Assembly (NCBI GenBank): GCA_021186555.1
Contig: JAJKFL010000007.1
Span: 33,469,179 to 33,533,178 of the forward strand
Direction: 5' to 3'
DNA: 64,000 nucleotides
Source: Reticulitermes speratus
Lineage: Eukaryota; Arthropoda; Insecta; Blattodea; Rhinotermitidae
In this document: positions 11,330-21,929 of the stretch, piece by piece
Layout of the letters: every line of letters starts with the position of its first letter
Numbering within the stretch: the first letter of the stretch is position 1
The notes under the pieces: model-generated
The model's input: the letters and a program-made list of their open reading frames with translations, nothing else
Databases searched by the model: none
What the model was told of the DNA's origin: nothing
Translations under genes and position numbers: made by a program

Positions 11330-11544
11330 GTTTTAGACACCAACATATGCACTATATTCTTATAAGTAAGTCAATTACCCCTACATGTTTCGGCCTTTAA
11401 CAAGCCATTCTCAGGGGGTCAAAGTTTTACATATGATTTACACTTTATACTTTGACCCCCTGAGGATGGCTTGTTAAAGGCCGAAACATGTAGGGGTAAT
11501 TGACTTACTTATGAGAATATAGTGCATATGTTGGTGTCTAAAAC
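11330..11544. mobile_element. Foldback element with a hammerhead-like core in each arm (215 bp)
   Basis: Almost completely palindromic, with ends GTTTTAGACACCAACATATG and its complement. The loop is about 20 bp near 11437. The right arm carries an intact core on the plus strand. The left arm carries the mirror core on the minus strand with CTGAGAA instead of CTGAGGA. Confidence 0.85.
11455..11497 (+). ncRNA. Hammerhead-ribozyme-like motif
   Basis: Stem I ACCCC (11455-11459)/GGGGT (11493-11497); CTGAGGA 11460-11466; extra T; stem II GGCTT (11468-11472)/AGGCC (11478-11482) with a 5-base loop; GAAA 11483-11486; ACATGT 11486-11491; A11492 is the predicted cleavage position. All conserved core bases are present. 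Stem III would be either a two-pair mini-hairpin or, because ACATGT is self-complementary, a dimer contact. Confidence 0.55.
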
Positions 11545-11599
11545 TTTTTTTAAATTTATTGTTTTGTAAGAAAATTTAAGGTCTTTATGATGTGGTAGT

Positions 11600-11901
11600 G
11601 GGGGCGCGCGGTGGCGCAGTTGGTTGAGGCACTGCTCTACAAACTAGAACGTCGCGGGTTCAATTCCCGATGGTGTCATTGGAATTAATTCCTTGACATA
11701 ATCGTTTCGGTCGCACTATGGCCCTGGGGTCGACTCAGCCTCTAACAGAAATGAGTACCAGGAATATTTCCTGGGGGTATAGGCGGCCGGTGCGTAGGGC
11801 TGACAACCTTACCACCTTCATGTGCCGATTGTCTACAAATCTGGGAGCCTCAACCTCCTGGAACCCTCAGGGCCTGTCTAGGCCTGTAATGGGGTTGCTT
11901 T
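11600..11901 (+). mobile_element. SINE family A, copy 2, with 16-bp target duplication
   Basis: Box A TGGCGCAGTTGGTTGAGG and box B GGGTTCAATTCCC, then a complete family A body ending GGCCTGTAATGGGGTTGC. Flanked by the perfect direct repeat TTTATGATGTGGTAGT (11584-11599 and 11902-11917). This is a young insertion made by target-primed reverse transcription. Confidence 0.92.
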
Positions 11902-11917
11902 TTTATGATGTGGTAGT

Positions 11918-12431
11918 CCCCTTAGTTGAAGTTTATTGTTTTTTCTGCTGTGAGTTATATGACAACTCCTTATAAACAATTTAGTAGCTTCCGTGAGTGT
12001 AAGAAGAATTTGTAAGGAAAGGTGCATAGATTGTGATAAGGCGCTATAGCAGAATTTTACGATATGTAGGTTAATTGAGAAAAAGTGCTGAAAAGGCCAG
12101 TCATTGACTGAGCGCGGAATGTGGGACAACCCGAATACAAAGAAGAACGTTAACGACGCCACCTCCACGTCTACCTGTTGGTAGCGGCAATAAACTTACT
12201 GGTTTTAATACATTCGTATATTAACTGTTAAAAGCAAAGATGTAGCTAAATAGCTATCCACCACATGCTTCAACTTCAAGAAGCTATGCGTTTTGCCATA
12301 CCTTGTTGATATGCTGCATATGCTTCTCGCAGTAGACATGTGCTGTTTCTCTAAACAGCATTAACAGAATCATTATAGTGGAGCTTGTGTTATGGTAGGA
12401 ACTGAATTTGTATGTGCTGTTTAGGTGAGTT
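11918..12431. other. No recognisable gene
   Basis: Ordinary AT-rich sequence. No features supported. Confidence 0.4.
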
Positions 12432-12545
12432 CGTCATGGCTCAGGCTGTCATTCGCCGGCCTCTCACCGCGGGAGCCCGGTTTCGATCCCACGCCATTCC
12501 GTGTGAGATTTGTGGTGGACAAAGTGGCACTGGGACACGTTTTTC
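12432..12545 (+). mobile_element. SINE family E, copy 1 (head and start of body)
   Basis: tRNA-like head with TGGCTCAGGCTGTCATTCGC (box A) and GGTTTCGATCCC (box B), followed by the E body GAGATTTGTGGTGGACAAAG, TGGCACTGGGACA. The 3' half of this SINE then passes without a break into the 91-bp tandem array. Confidence 0.85.
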
Positions 12546-13795
12546 TCCCAGTACTTCGGTTTCCCCCTGTCAGTATCATTCCACCAATGCTCCATACTCA
12601 TTCATACATCTACCACCGACGCTGTATAATGTTTTTCTCCCAGTACTTCAGTTTCCCCTGTCAGTATCATTCCACCAATGCTCCATACTCATTCATTCAT
12701 CTACCACCAACGCTGTATAATGTTTTTCTCCCAGTACTTCAGTTTCCCCTGTCAGTATCATTCCACCAATGCTCCATACTCATTCATACATCTACCACCA
12801 ACGCTGTATAATGTTTCTCTCCCAGTACTTCAGTTTCCCCTGTCAGTATCATTCCACCAATGCTCCATACTCATTCATACATCTACCACCGACGCTGTAT
12901 AATGTTTTTCTCCCAGTACTTCAGTTTCCCCTGTCAGTATCATTCCACCAATGCTCCATACTCATTCATTCATCTACCACCAACGCTGTATAATGTTTTT
13001 CTCCCAGTACTTCAGTTTCCCCTGTCAGTATCATTCCACCAATGCTTCATACTCATTCATCCATCTACCACCGACGCTGTATAATGTTTTTTCTCCCAGT
13101 ACTTCAGTTTTCCCCTGTCAGTATCATTCCACCAATGCTCCATACTCATTCATACATCTACCACCAACGCTGTATAATGTTTTTCTCCCAGTACTTCAGT
13201 TTTCCCCTGTCAGTATCATTCCACCAATGCTCCATACTCATTCATTCATCTACCACCAACGCTGTATAATGTTTTTCTCCCAGTACTTCAGTTTTCCCCT
13301 GTCAGTATCATTCCACCAATGCTCCATACTCATTCATATCATCTACCACCAACGCTGTATAATGTTTTTCTCCCAGTACTTCAGTTTTCCCCTGTCAGTA
13401 TCATTCCACCAATGCTCCATACTCATTCATTCATCTACCACCAACGCTGTATAATGTTTCTCTCCCAGTACTTCAGTTTCCCCTGTCAGTATCATTCCAC
13501 CAACGCTCCATACTCATTCATACATCTACCACCAACGCTGTATAATGTTTCTTCTCCCAGTACTATTAGTTTCCCCTGTCAGTATCATTCCACCAATGCT
13601 CCATACTCATTCATACATCTACCACCGACGCTGTATAATGTTTTTCTCCCAGTACTTCAGTTTCCCCTGTCAGTATCATTCCACCAATGCTCCATACTCA
13701 TTCATACATCTACCACCGACGCTGTATAATGTTTTTCTCCCAGTACTTCAGTTTTCCCCTGTCAGTATCATTCCACCAATGCTCCATACTTATCT
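12538..13795 (+). repeat. 91-bp minisatellite (~14 copies) expanded from a SINE-E tail
   Basis: Unit of 91 bp starting TCTCCCAGTACTTC and containing CCCCTGTCAGTATCATTCCA, CTCCATACTCATTCAT and ACGCTGTATAATG. Copies differ by a few substitutions and 1-base indels. The same order of sequence occurs once in the intact SINE-E relatives at 13925-14085 and 17446-17625. Open frames through the array (70-170 codons) are by-products of the periodicity, not genes. Confidence 0.92.
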
Positions 13796-13924
13796 TCATC
13801 TACATGTTACTCTTATCAGAAGGACGAACGGGCGAATACTACCTTCGAAAAAACAGTGCTATGTCGGATATAAGGGCACATTTGATAGAAATGTTAGTCG
13901 CATGTGTCCAACCGCTTACCTGAA

Positions 13925-14085
13925 ACTGGCCCCAAGTTAGATCCCGGGCCATTTCATGTGAGATTTGTGGTGGACAAAGTAGCACTAGGACAGGTTTTTC
14001 TCCGAGTACTTCGGTTGTTCTCGAGTCAGGATTGTTCCATCAATGCTCCGTACTCATTCGTCCGTCACTGATGTTATATAAACGT
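13925..14085 (+). mobile_element. SINE family E, copy 2 (5' truncated)
   Basis: Box B-like TTAGATCCCGG, then GAGATTTGTGGTGGACAAAG, TAGCACTAGGACAGG, CCGAGTACTTCGG and a single copy of the segment that is amplified in the adjacent array (TGCTCCGTACTCATTCG). Confidence 0.75.
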
Positions 14086-14239
14086 AGTATCTGACAGCGT
14101 CATTAAATGGAACACCTACCAAATTAATGAAGTTATGACGTCACGGTCGCAGCTGTCTCTGCAACCGTAACATAAAATGTTATTGAAGGCGACACAACAC
14201 GTAGTTAAGCGTGCTGGCCTTATACTCCTTTGTCAGAAT

Positions 14240-14283
14240 AATTCCCTGATGATGGCACCTCGGTGCCGAAACATGTAGGAGTT
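14240..14283 (+). ncRNA. Hammerhead-ribozyme-like motif, best-formed copy
   Basis: Stem I AATTCC (14240-14245)/GGAGTT (14278-14283), six pairs including one G-U; CTGATGA 14246-14252; one extra T; stem II GGCACC (14254-14259)/GGTGCC (14262-14267), six Watson-Crick pairs; GAAA 14268-14271; ACATGT 14271-14276; A14277 is the predicted cleavage position. It is a solitary copy, not obviously in a foldback. Confidence 0.6.
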
Positions 14284-14396
14284 TTATAGGAGTTCTATAC
14301 TTCTGAATGTATTTTATTAAATGCGAAATTTGGTTAATGTATTAATTATAAAATAGACCATTGCAATTTAGAGATGGCTTTTGCTGCTGAATTACA

Positions 14397-14502
14397 ATGT
14401 GTGTGTGTGTGTGTGTCATGAGTGTGAGTCATGAGTGTGTGTGTCATGAGTGTGTGAGTCATGAGTGTGTGTCATGAGTTATGTGTGTGTCATGAGTGTG
14501 TA
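14397..14502. repeat. GT-rich microsatellite (GTGTGTCATGAGT variants)
   Basis: GT dinucleotides interrupted regularly by CATGAGT. Confidence 0.85.
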
Positions 14503-14509
14503 AATAGCG

Positions 14510-14895
14510 GTCAATGGTGAAGCTCAGCGCATTCGTAACGTTGGAACTAAACGAAGAGTGTAGTTGTGTAGACGCTCCGGCAGTATTTACCCCGATCTGG
14601 TCGTGGTGACATATCGGGCACAGACTTAGCTGGCAGTACAGTCAAATTTCGTATTTGGGTTGCGGGCCTTGATTTTAGTGAAAATGAGGAAGTGTGCCGG
14701 TTTGTTATCGCGGTGTTCTGTACTAGACGTGTTGAAGTTTTAACTCTTAGACGGGAATTTCGTTGTCTTTCTGTGCGCTGACGGACGGCCTCGGGCCGCC
14801 GTTATGAGGCGTTACCGTGCCCTTGTGTGTGCCAACGGTTAATATGCGCCCATGCACCGTTAGAGCGAGGTGATTCGTTTCGTCATAACTGAATG
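14510..14895. other. CpG-richer tract, no gene called
   Basis: Unlike its AT-rich surroundings, this stretch has many CG dinucleotides (for example CGGACGGCCTCGGGCCGCCG near 14782). It could be a promoter or a first exon, but I see no TATA box, start codon context or splice donor strong enough to call one. Confidence 0.25.
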
Positions 14896-15104
14896 CTAAG
14901 TACGACTAACTGTGGAAGTGCATTCGCCCATAAGGAACCGGAGGTCAGGCCAGGCCGAGCTAGAAGATCGCAGCTTTACTTCTTCACCATCATCATCATC
15001 GTGGCTTGAAATATTGTGCCAAGTCCTACTTTTCAATGAAAGAATTCGCTCTCCACCCCAATTTCTTTGAAGAATTATTATTATTATTATTATTATTATT
15101 ATTG

Positions 15105-15393
15105 TACGCGGTGGCGCAGTTGGTTTAGGTACTGCGCTACTAGCCTGAAGGCTGCGGGTTCGATTCCCGATGAGGTCACTGGGATTTTTCATTGACATAA
15201 TCCTTTCGGTCGCACTATGGCCCTGGGGTCGACTCAGCCTCTAACAGAAATGAGTACCAGGAATATTTCCTGGGGGTAAATGCGGCCGGTGCATACGGCT
15301 GATAACCTTACCACCTTCATGTGTCGATTGTCTGGAGATTCTGGGAGCCTCAACCTCCTGGAGCCCTAAGGGTCTGTCCTGTAATTGGATAGT
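15105..15393 (+). mobile_element. SINE family A, copy 3
   Basis: Box A TGGCGCAGTTGGTTTAGG and box B GGGTTCGATTCCC plus the full A body, inserted at the end of an ATT microsatellite (15072-15103). A short TTATTATTGT occurs on both sides, probably the target duplication. Confidence 0.88.
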
Positions 15394-17445
15394 TTTTATT
15401 ATTGTTATAATTTCTCTTAACCAACTGTGGAGATTACGAAGAAGTGTTTATGCTGGTGAGAAGTACGTGAAATTAGGACAGTAATGATAAGATGTGAAAT
15501 TACATTAATCGAATTTATTTAAAGTATCACACCCAGATACGTACGTTCATCTTGACATGACATGTCAAAACATGAAGGGTACTTGCCTAACATGAGATAA
15601 ACTTGGGCATGCGCTGTAAAAATGTACACTACAATAAAGGTAGTTCAATTTGTGCATCAGTTGGTTTAATTTAGTTTAATTTAATTACCAAGGAAATTGG
15701 TTCTGGCGGTAACGGTGTTGGCTTGTTTTGGGGGATGTCCCTGTTTCGAATCTGGGACGGTACTCCGGATATCCTGAGGGAACTTTTTTCTTGGGGTGGG
15801 GGGGGGGGGGGGGCTTCTCAGCCCCGTGTCACAAACAGATTTGTACCTTAATGAAGCCAGGACCAGTTCCAGATTCTCTTCAATTTATCTCTCACCAGTC
15901 GACACACCACTGGACGCTGCTTAGTCCACGACATCACAATATAAAACCAACCATTCATAAAGGACTGGGAATGTTCAGTCTTAAGGCAAATCCTCCTAGT
16001 CATAAAGAGATAAGAGCAGGACATGGATATGGTTCACTAACGTAGGCTACATATTTCATGGAAAGATTGAAACATCGTCTAAAGTTTACGCATATTGCAC
16101 AGTAAATTATAAAATTGATTTTAAGTCTATTAAGACAAGGGTCATGGACAAAAGGAGACACAGGTCAGCTTGGATTACAGTTCATGGTAACAAACAAAGT
16201 GGGCTGGTTGGGTATGGAATACAACGCCAGTGGTTCTTGCTACTACATGAAGGCGAGTAGGGTCATGGAGGTGCGACTCCACGTAATCTTGACCGCGACA
16301 CGGTGTTCTATTTAATACCCTTCTTTCTTTTCATTCTGTATCATTTTAGGCCCGGCCGCAAAACGACAATCTTGTCATGTCTGAATGGAACTCAACTTCC
16401 ACCAGAGGGTTGATCGTAAAATTTAAAATTTGGAATTTTTTTTTTTTTTACTAAAAATTGGTCGACACCTTCCCTTTTGGTACAAATCTTAAAAATAAGA
16501 CACTTCACATGACGACCTATCTACATTTATGTGATTGGTCTTTATAAGAGAGTTCTGTGTGATGTACGGACTGAGGCCTAAGAAATAATTGATCTAAACT
16601 TCTCGTCTTTTACGAGGAAATTACACAGGAAATCTCGCCGTTTACGAGAGAAGTACGTGAAATACTATATCTCGACGTTTAGGAGGCCAGCACGAGAAAC
16701 AAGACAGAGCCCGAGTGGCTGGAGAAAAACGAGCAACGATTTGAACATAACTATCCCTCACGAAAAAAAAAAAAATGGTCAGTGCTTTAGTGTGCACTGA
16801 AAAATATTCAGGGATAAAATGGACAATAAGAAGGAACACGCCAGAAGTGTCACGCCTTACATACATTTCCATCCTCTTTTGGTTACATTTGTTATGATAT
16901 GATAAAGTAAAAAATTTTACTGTGCAGGCCAAATCCCCCTTTCAGGTTAGGCCATGTGTTTCCTCCCTGTTGTTTACATAAGCGCCTCCTGTTTGGACTG
17001 TGAATGCTACATGTTGTGTGCGTATCGGTGTCGGGTTTTGATAAAATTACTGATAGCTGATAAGCGCTGTTCATCTCCAGCCCAACGGACTTGACTGTCT
17101 TATCTACCGCACCCAAAATAAAATCAACAGGAAATGATTTATACAGGATGATGCAGAAAAGAGGATAAATCATTTATTGTAGAACATGTTACCGCTATCA
17201 GTAGCGGACTCGAGCTGTTTGTACATTGAAGTTTCTAAGAAGTAACTAGTAGATATGGTTACTTTTTAACAGGCGTGGAAGCTACTAAGGGTTACTGTAA
17301 TAGTGTAGTGTGCAAATCTCGTTACAGACTGGCCAAATAACTGACAAAGTAACGCCGGCTGTAAGATTGGCTAAGTAGTTTGCAAAGTAACTGTACGGAA
17401 CGACAGTTAAATTGAATCAATCACAGATTGACTAGTGTCTGTGTG
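15394..17445. other. No recognisable gene; minor repeats
   Basis: Contains a half copy of the small palindrome arm (15630-15685, also found at 3939), a possible tRNA-like string TTTCGAATCTGGGA at 15742, and a G run at about 15798-15812. I see no exon with family resemblance. Confidence 0.35.
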
Positions 17446-17625
17446 GGCCGTGCCATGGCTCAGGCGGTTGGTCGCCCGACTGTCACCATGGAGGCCCGGG
17501 TTCGATCCCTGGTCAGTCCATGTGGGATTTGTGGTGGACAAAGTAGCACTGGGACAGGTTAATCCTCGAGTACTTCGGTTTTCCCCTGTCAATTTCATTC
17601 CACTGGTGCTCCATTACTTGTAAAA
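17446..17625 (+). mobile_element. SINE family E, copy 3 (reference-like single copy)
   Basis: Box A TGGCTCAGGCGGTTGG, box B GGGTTCGATCCC, body GGGATTTGTGGTGGACAAAG, GAGTACTTCGGTTTTCCCC, TGTCAATTTCATTCCAC. It has only one copy of the segment expanded at 12538-13795 and so shows the ancestral state. Confidence 0.85.
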
Positions 17626-17629
17626 ACGA

Positions 17630-18340
17630 AAAAGAAGAAACGATCATCTTTCATCTTCATCTAGGGTTGCACAAGAAGCCTCAAGGCTGCGGTGCGTCCG
17701 TAGCATCTGCTGCGGGGCCCTTCAACCCCCCCAAAAAAGTGTCTATGTGTCAGGTCCGTGATAAAGACGTTTCTTAACCTTTGGCAGTAGATGGAGTTAC
17801 GTAGTTGGTTGTACACCCCGACATCCTTACCCCCTACTGAATCCCCCCTCCCCCCTAAACCCATTGGACATGAGGCTGGTTGGACTACAGACCCTTTGCG
17901 GATGCAGTGATCAAGAGAGGTCTGCATCCCTGGCGGTAATTGAAGTGTGGTTAGCACCCGTTAAGTCCTATAATGACAAACTGTCATGTATCCCCTATGA
18001 GATCTGTAGGTAATCTCATATCCTTCTCCTGATTCGGGTCTCCACCCATCTTACAATATCAATGATTTGGAAAGACGTATTATAATGTGCAAATACCGGG
18101 CGTGTATCATGTCCCATGAATTCCAACAGTCAGAATGTAAACACAGCATTTCTTGTTACTCAGTCTTAAACATACCCAAATATTTGTATAGCTTTTGCTT
18201 TTCCAAACCATCAATGGAGAAATCGCAAATATCTGAACCGTCGAGTGAAACGGACGTTTCGCAAGTCGTGGTTGTGGCCCGCTAGATTATTTGCCTACTC
18301 GTGAATTTTATTTCTGTAGAAAAGCCGATGCATTATATTA
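17630..18340. other. No recognisable gene
   Basis: A C-rich stretch (17715-17900) could be an unidentified old repeat. There is no coding signal. Confidence 0.35.
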
Positions 18341-18342
18341 TA

Positions 18343-18527
18343 CAGTCGAACCCGGTTATAACGACATCGGTTTATACGACATCTCACCTATAACGTCAGA
18401 TATTCTGTGGTACCAATTAATTCCTCACTGTTAACCATAACATTATACTCCTCGGTTATAACAACACTCGTTTATAACGACACAAAATATTCAGTCAATT
18501 TCATGACGTTATAACCGAGTTCGACTG
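18343..18527 (+). mobile_element. Pogo-type MITE family P, copy 2 (complete)
   Basis: 185 bp, starting CAGTCGAACCCGGTTATAAC and ending GTTATAACCGAGTTCGACTG, flanked by TA on both sides. No coding capacity. The size, ends and TA target fit a Tc1/mariner/pogo non-autonomous element. Confidence 0.85.
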
Positions 18528-18821
18528 TATTTATACTTGTACGTTTATACTGTTGGAACCAGACAAAGTTGTCAGGCATGTTACTTGTGTCCTTCAGCCA
18601 TTTCCTTGCTGGGATATGGCGACACGCCCCAGAACACTTGAATCTCTTTTGCGAGGTGTTAATGATTTCTTAAAAAGTCAATCAATTTTCTGCCGTTTAT
18701 GGAACTGTAGTTTTATTACTGTGTCCACAGGAGCCTGCCACTGACCATACCATGAGCCAGCTTGATCTATACCACGCCATTTCATGTTTGAGATCAATTT
18801 GAATAATATATATACCTATCT
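18528..18821. other. No recognisable gene
   Basis: Nothing supported. Confidence 0.35.
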
Positions 18822-19461
18822 CGCCGATCCCATGGCCGTGCGGTCTAAGGCGTGGTCTCGGTCGCTCGCTTATGGATCGTGGTTCGAATCCACCGGGCAT
18901 GGATGTTTGTGTTGTGTTGTAAAAAAAACGGTTGTGACGTAAGTGACATGAAAGGACGAAAGGACTAATACAGAACAAAATGGATCAAGGGAAAACTCAG
19001 AATTAGTAAAAAAAAAATCCCGCAGGGTGCATGGATGTTTGTGTTGTAAAAAAAAAACGGTTGTGAACGAGTGACATGAAAGGACAAAAGGACTAATAGA
19101 CAAAAATGATCAAAGGGAAACGGAATAGTAAAAAAAATCCGCAGGGTGCATGAGTTGTGTTGTAAAAAAAACGTGGAACCGTAAGTGACATGAAGGACGA
19201 AAAGGACAATACAAACAAAATGGATCAAGGAAAACTCAGGAATTAGTAAAAAAAAAAAAAAAAAGAAATTCCCGCTAGGGCATGGATGTCTGTCTGTTGT
19301 GAGTGTTGTGTGTTGTCAGGTAGAGGTCTCTGCGACGGGCTGATCACTGGTCCAGACGAGTCCTACCGAGTGTGGTGTGTCTCGAAGTGTGATCGCGAAT
19401 CCTCGAAAAATGAGGCGGCCTAGGCCCCCAAGGGGCTGTTGAGCCATTGGGAAAAAAAATA
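18822..19461 (+). mobile_element. SINE family C, long form, copy 2 (three internal units)
   Basis: Head CATGGCCGTGCGGTCTAAGG and GTTCGAATCCACC, then three degraded units of about 110-130 bp (starting near 18895, 19025 and 19145), each with GCATG..GTTGTGTTGTAAAAAAA and AGTGACATGAA, then the body GTCTCTGCGACGGGCTGATC and tail GGGCTGTTGAGCCATTGGG. Confidence 0.85.
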
Positions 19462-20299
19462 CATCTCCGAAGCGGTCTATTCCTAATGGTAGTTGAATGA
19501 TACATTGTAATTTTTAGGATATGCCTCTGATTAAATCAAGTGTGTTTGGAGGTAGAGGTGCTTGGGTTATATTTTTAGAATGTTGGTACGTTGAATGGGA
19601 GTTTTTTTTTTTTTTTTTTTGAGAAAGCGTGATAAAGTGGTGGGAAACGGATATTTTTGGAGGCCGAAAGCGTCTCGCGAACCATGAGTTGAATTGAAAA
19701 CCACGTTTCTGTTGACATGTAGCTTATATGCAAGTTACATAAGTATATATCTCCTTAGAGCTAGCTTGTTATTTGTGCTAGTCTTACGCAGCGATAACCC
19801 CGCGATATGTCCAATGACCTTTGCTGTCACACGTCGATACTTCTTCAGATATCGTTATATCGAACCAGGAAAAATCAGTGTTTGACTTAAACCCTGCAGG
19901 AGGTGTTTGTATCCCTAACGTCTGTCTTCTGTACTGTAAGTGAAATTTCAGCCGCAAATTTATCGTATTTCTGTTTTATTCGGTTTATTTGTTTACTCTT
20001 TCACTTACCCTCCCTCTGCTATCCTTCCTTGTATTTCCTTCCCCCCCTTTTTTTTCTGAAGAAAGCAGAAGTCTAACGCAGCGTTTCTCAGAATTCTGAA
20101 ACTTCAGGCCACCACAAAATGGTCCTGTTTGAATGTTATTCGCTTACGAACGTCGTGTATATCAACAAATTATCGATACGATATCAAACGATTCTGGTGT
20201 AACATGCGTTTGTTTTAATGAGAATTGATTTTTTAACACGTAATGAGAATTATATTACATTTTTTGTAATATTTCGTGGTAGATCGAACTCTGGGAGCT
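19462..20299. other. No recognisable gene; homopolymers
   Basis: T-run near 19602-19620 and C/T-runs near 20040-20058. No supported gene. Confidence 0.4.
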
Positions 20300-20930
20300 C
20301 CTGATGTCTTTCGATCAAGAATCTGCTGTCTTCCAGTTTGCTACCAAAGAATATAAAGGTCAAGATATACAGAAATGTTAATTTGCCTGTTGTTTTGTAT
20401 GGGTGTGAAACCTGGTCTCTCACACTGATGGAGGAACATAGGCTGATGCTGTTCGAGAATAGGGTGCTGAGGGGGGTATTTGGGCCTAAGAGGGACGGGG
20501 TAACAGGGGAGTGGAGAAGACTACATAACGAGGAACCTTATGATCTGTACTCTGCAAATATTATTCGAGTGAGCATATCAAGAAGACTGAGGTGGGCGGG
20601 ACATGTAGCACGTATGGGGGAGGGGAGAGGTTCATACAGGGTTTTGGTCGGAAAGCCCGAGGGAAAGAGTTCACCTGGAAGACCTAGACGTAAATGAAGG
20701 ATAATAGTAACATGACTCTTAAATCGGTTGGAAGTGTGTGGATTGGATTGATCTGGCTGAGGGTAGGGACAAGGTCTGGTACTTGTGAAAGCGACAATGA
20801 ACCTTGAGGCTCTACAATATTCGGAGAATTTCTTGACCAGCTGAGGAACTGTTAGCTTCTCAAGAAGGATTGTTGTATGGAGTTAGTTACGGGTTAGTTA
20901 GTTAGTCAGCTAGCTAAGCGGACCTGTATA
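20300..20930 (+). mobile_element. RTE-like retroposon 3' part with C-terminal reverse-transcriptase segment
   Basis: The open frame 20338-20697 reads the conserved tail downstream of reverse transcriptase in RTE-like elements: LYGCETWSLTLMEEHRLMLF, RVLRGVFGPKRDGVTGEWRR, LRWAGHVARMGEGR, GKPEGKSSPGRPRRK. The coding tail continues with frame breaks to about 20840 (WIDLAEGRD, then a N..FLTS-like end), followed by a 3' tail ending in TTAGTTAGTTAGTCAGCTAG repeats. The catalytic YxDD region is absent, so this is 5' truncated and dead. Confidence 0.85.
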
Positions 20931-21684
20931 AAAGGGGTTTCTCGGTCCGGCGTTGGTTCGCGGTCCATAGATTTGAAACTCTGCTTTAATAAATGATATG
21001 CATCTTCTGATTCATTTCCTTCGCCCCCCCCCCCCCCCCCCCGTCATTCTCTAGTGCCCCCCAACTCCAGCATCTCGCCTTTTCATATCACACCTCCCAG
21101 TTACAGCTCTCTTCTGTGGTATTCTTTTCGCAAGGTTGTTATATTCCATATCTCCATTGTGTGTTTGTTTGTTCGCATGTTATAGGCGAGTGTCAAGTGT
21201 GATTGAACACAGTGCTTTGAAGAGGGGTCTCAGGAATGGAAGGCCAAACCGTTGTAGCTTTTAGAGTTACACTGTTTTTGCCTGCAGACTAATTGACACT
21301 AAATGTAAAACCTTCAAGTTTAACACCGCTAAAAGCTGGAAACAGTCGTCAAATGAACCACAAAGATGTGACTCCGGTAACAACGCCGCGCATTGGACGA
21401 TCCCGTGCCAGTTCAATCTATCTCCAATCCAGACAACATATTCTGCTAAGATTTATGTCAGTATTATCCTATTATTCTCGTCTGTTAAAGCAACCTACCC
21501 GCTTTTGTAGAGGTTTCTGTTGCCAGAATTCTGTATGCATTTCTTCTCTCCCCATATTTGTATAGGGCCTATAGCACATCGTAGCCTATTGCATTCCATA
21601 GGCGTAACAATTGGCGACGCCGTTTCTTGTTGTATAATATTTTAAATTTCTAGCTTTATTGTAATTATAATAATATATAATAAT
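20931..21684. other. No recognisable gene
   Basis: C-run of about 16 near 21027-21042. No supported gene. Confidence 0.4.
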
Positions 21685-21890
21685 CATGGCTCAACAGCCC
21701 TATATGGGCCCGGGCCTCCTCTTGCCTCCTCTTTCCGAGGTTACTAAGTCGTGCGCATTCGTGGCAGTTGGTGACTGGCCAACTGGCCGCGCTACTATTC
21801 TATCGATCCTGATGTGTCCGCCAGAGCCATCTGGCAGGCAGTCAGGAGACTTGGGTGAGAAATGGAGGCTTTGAATTTAGGTTACGTAAC
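21685..21890 (-). mobile_element. SINE family D, copy 2 (3' part only)
   Basis: Minus-strand match to the D body and tail, from CCTCCATTTCTCACCCAAGT to GGCTGTTGAGCCATG. The tRNA head is missing, as expected of a 5'-truncated insertion. Confidence 0.8.
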
Positions 21891-21929
21891 TTTATTGTAA
21901 TTAGGTAAAAATATTTTTCTGATGACTGT

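Noticed and set aside
12425-13940. Overlapping 74-167-codon frames
   Set aside because: They are periodic translations of the 91-bp array, with no start context or domain.
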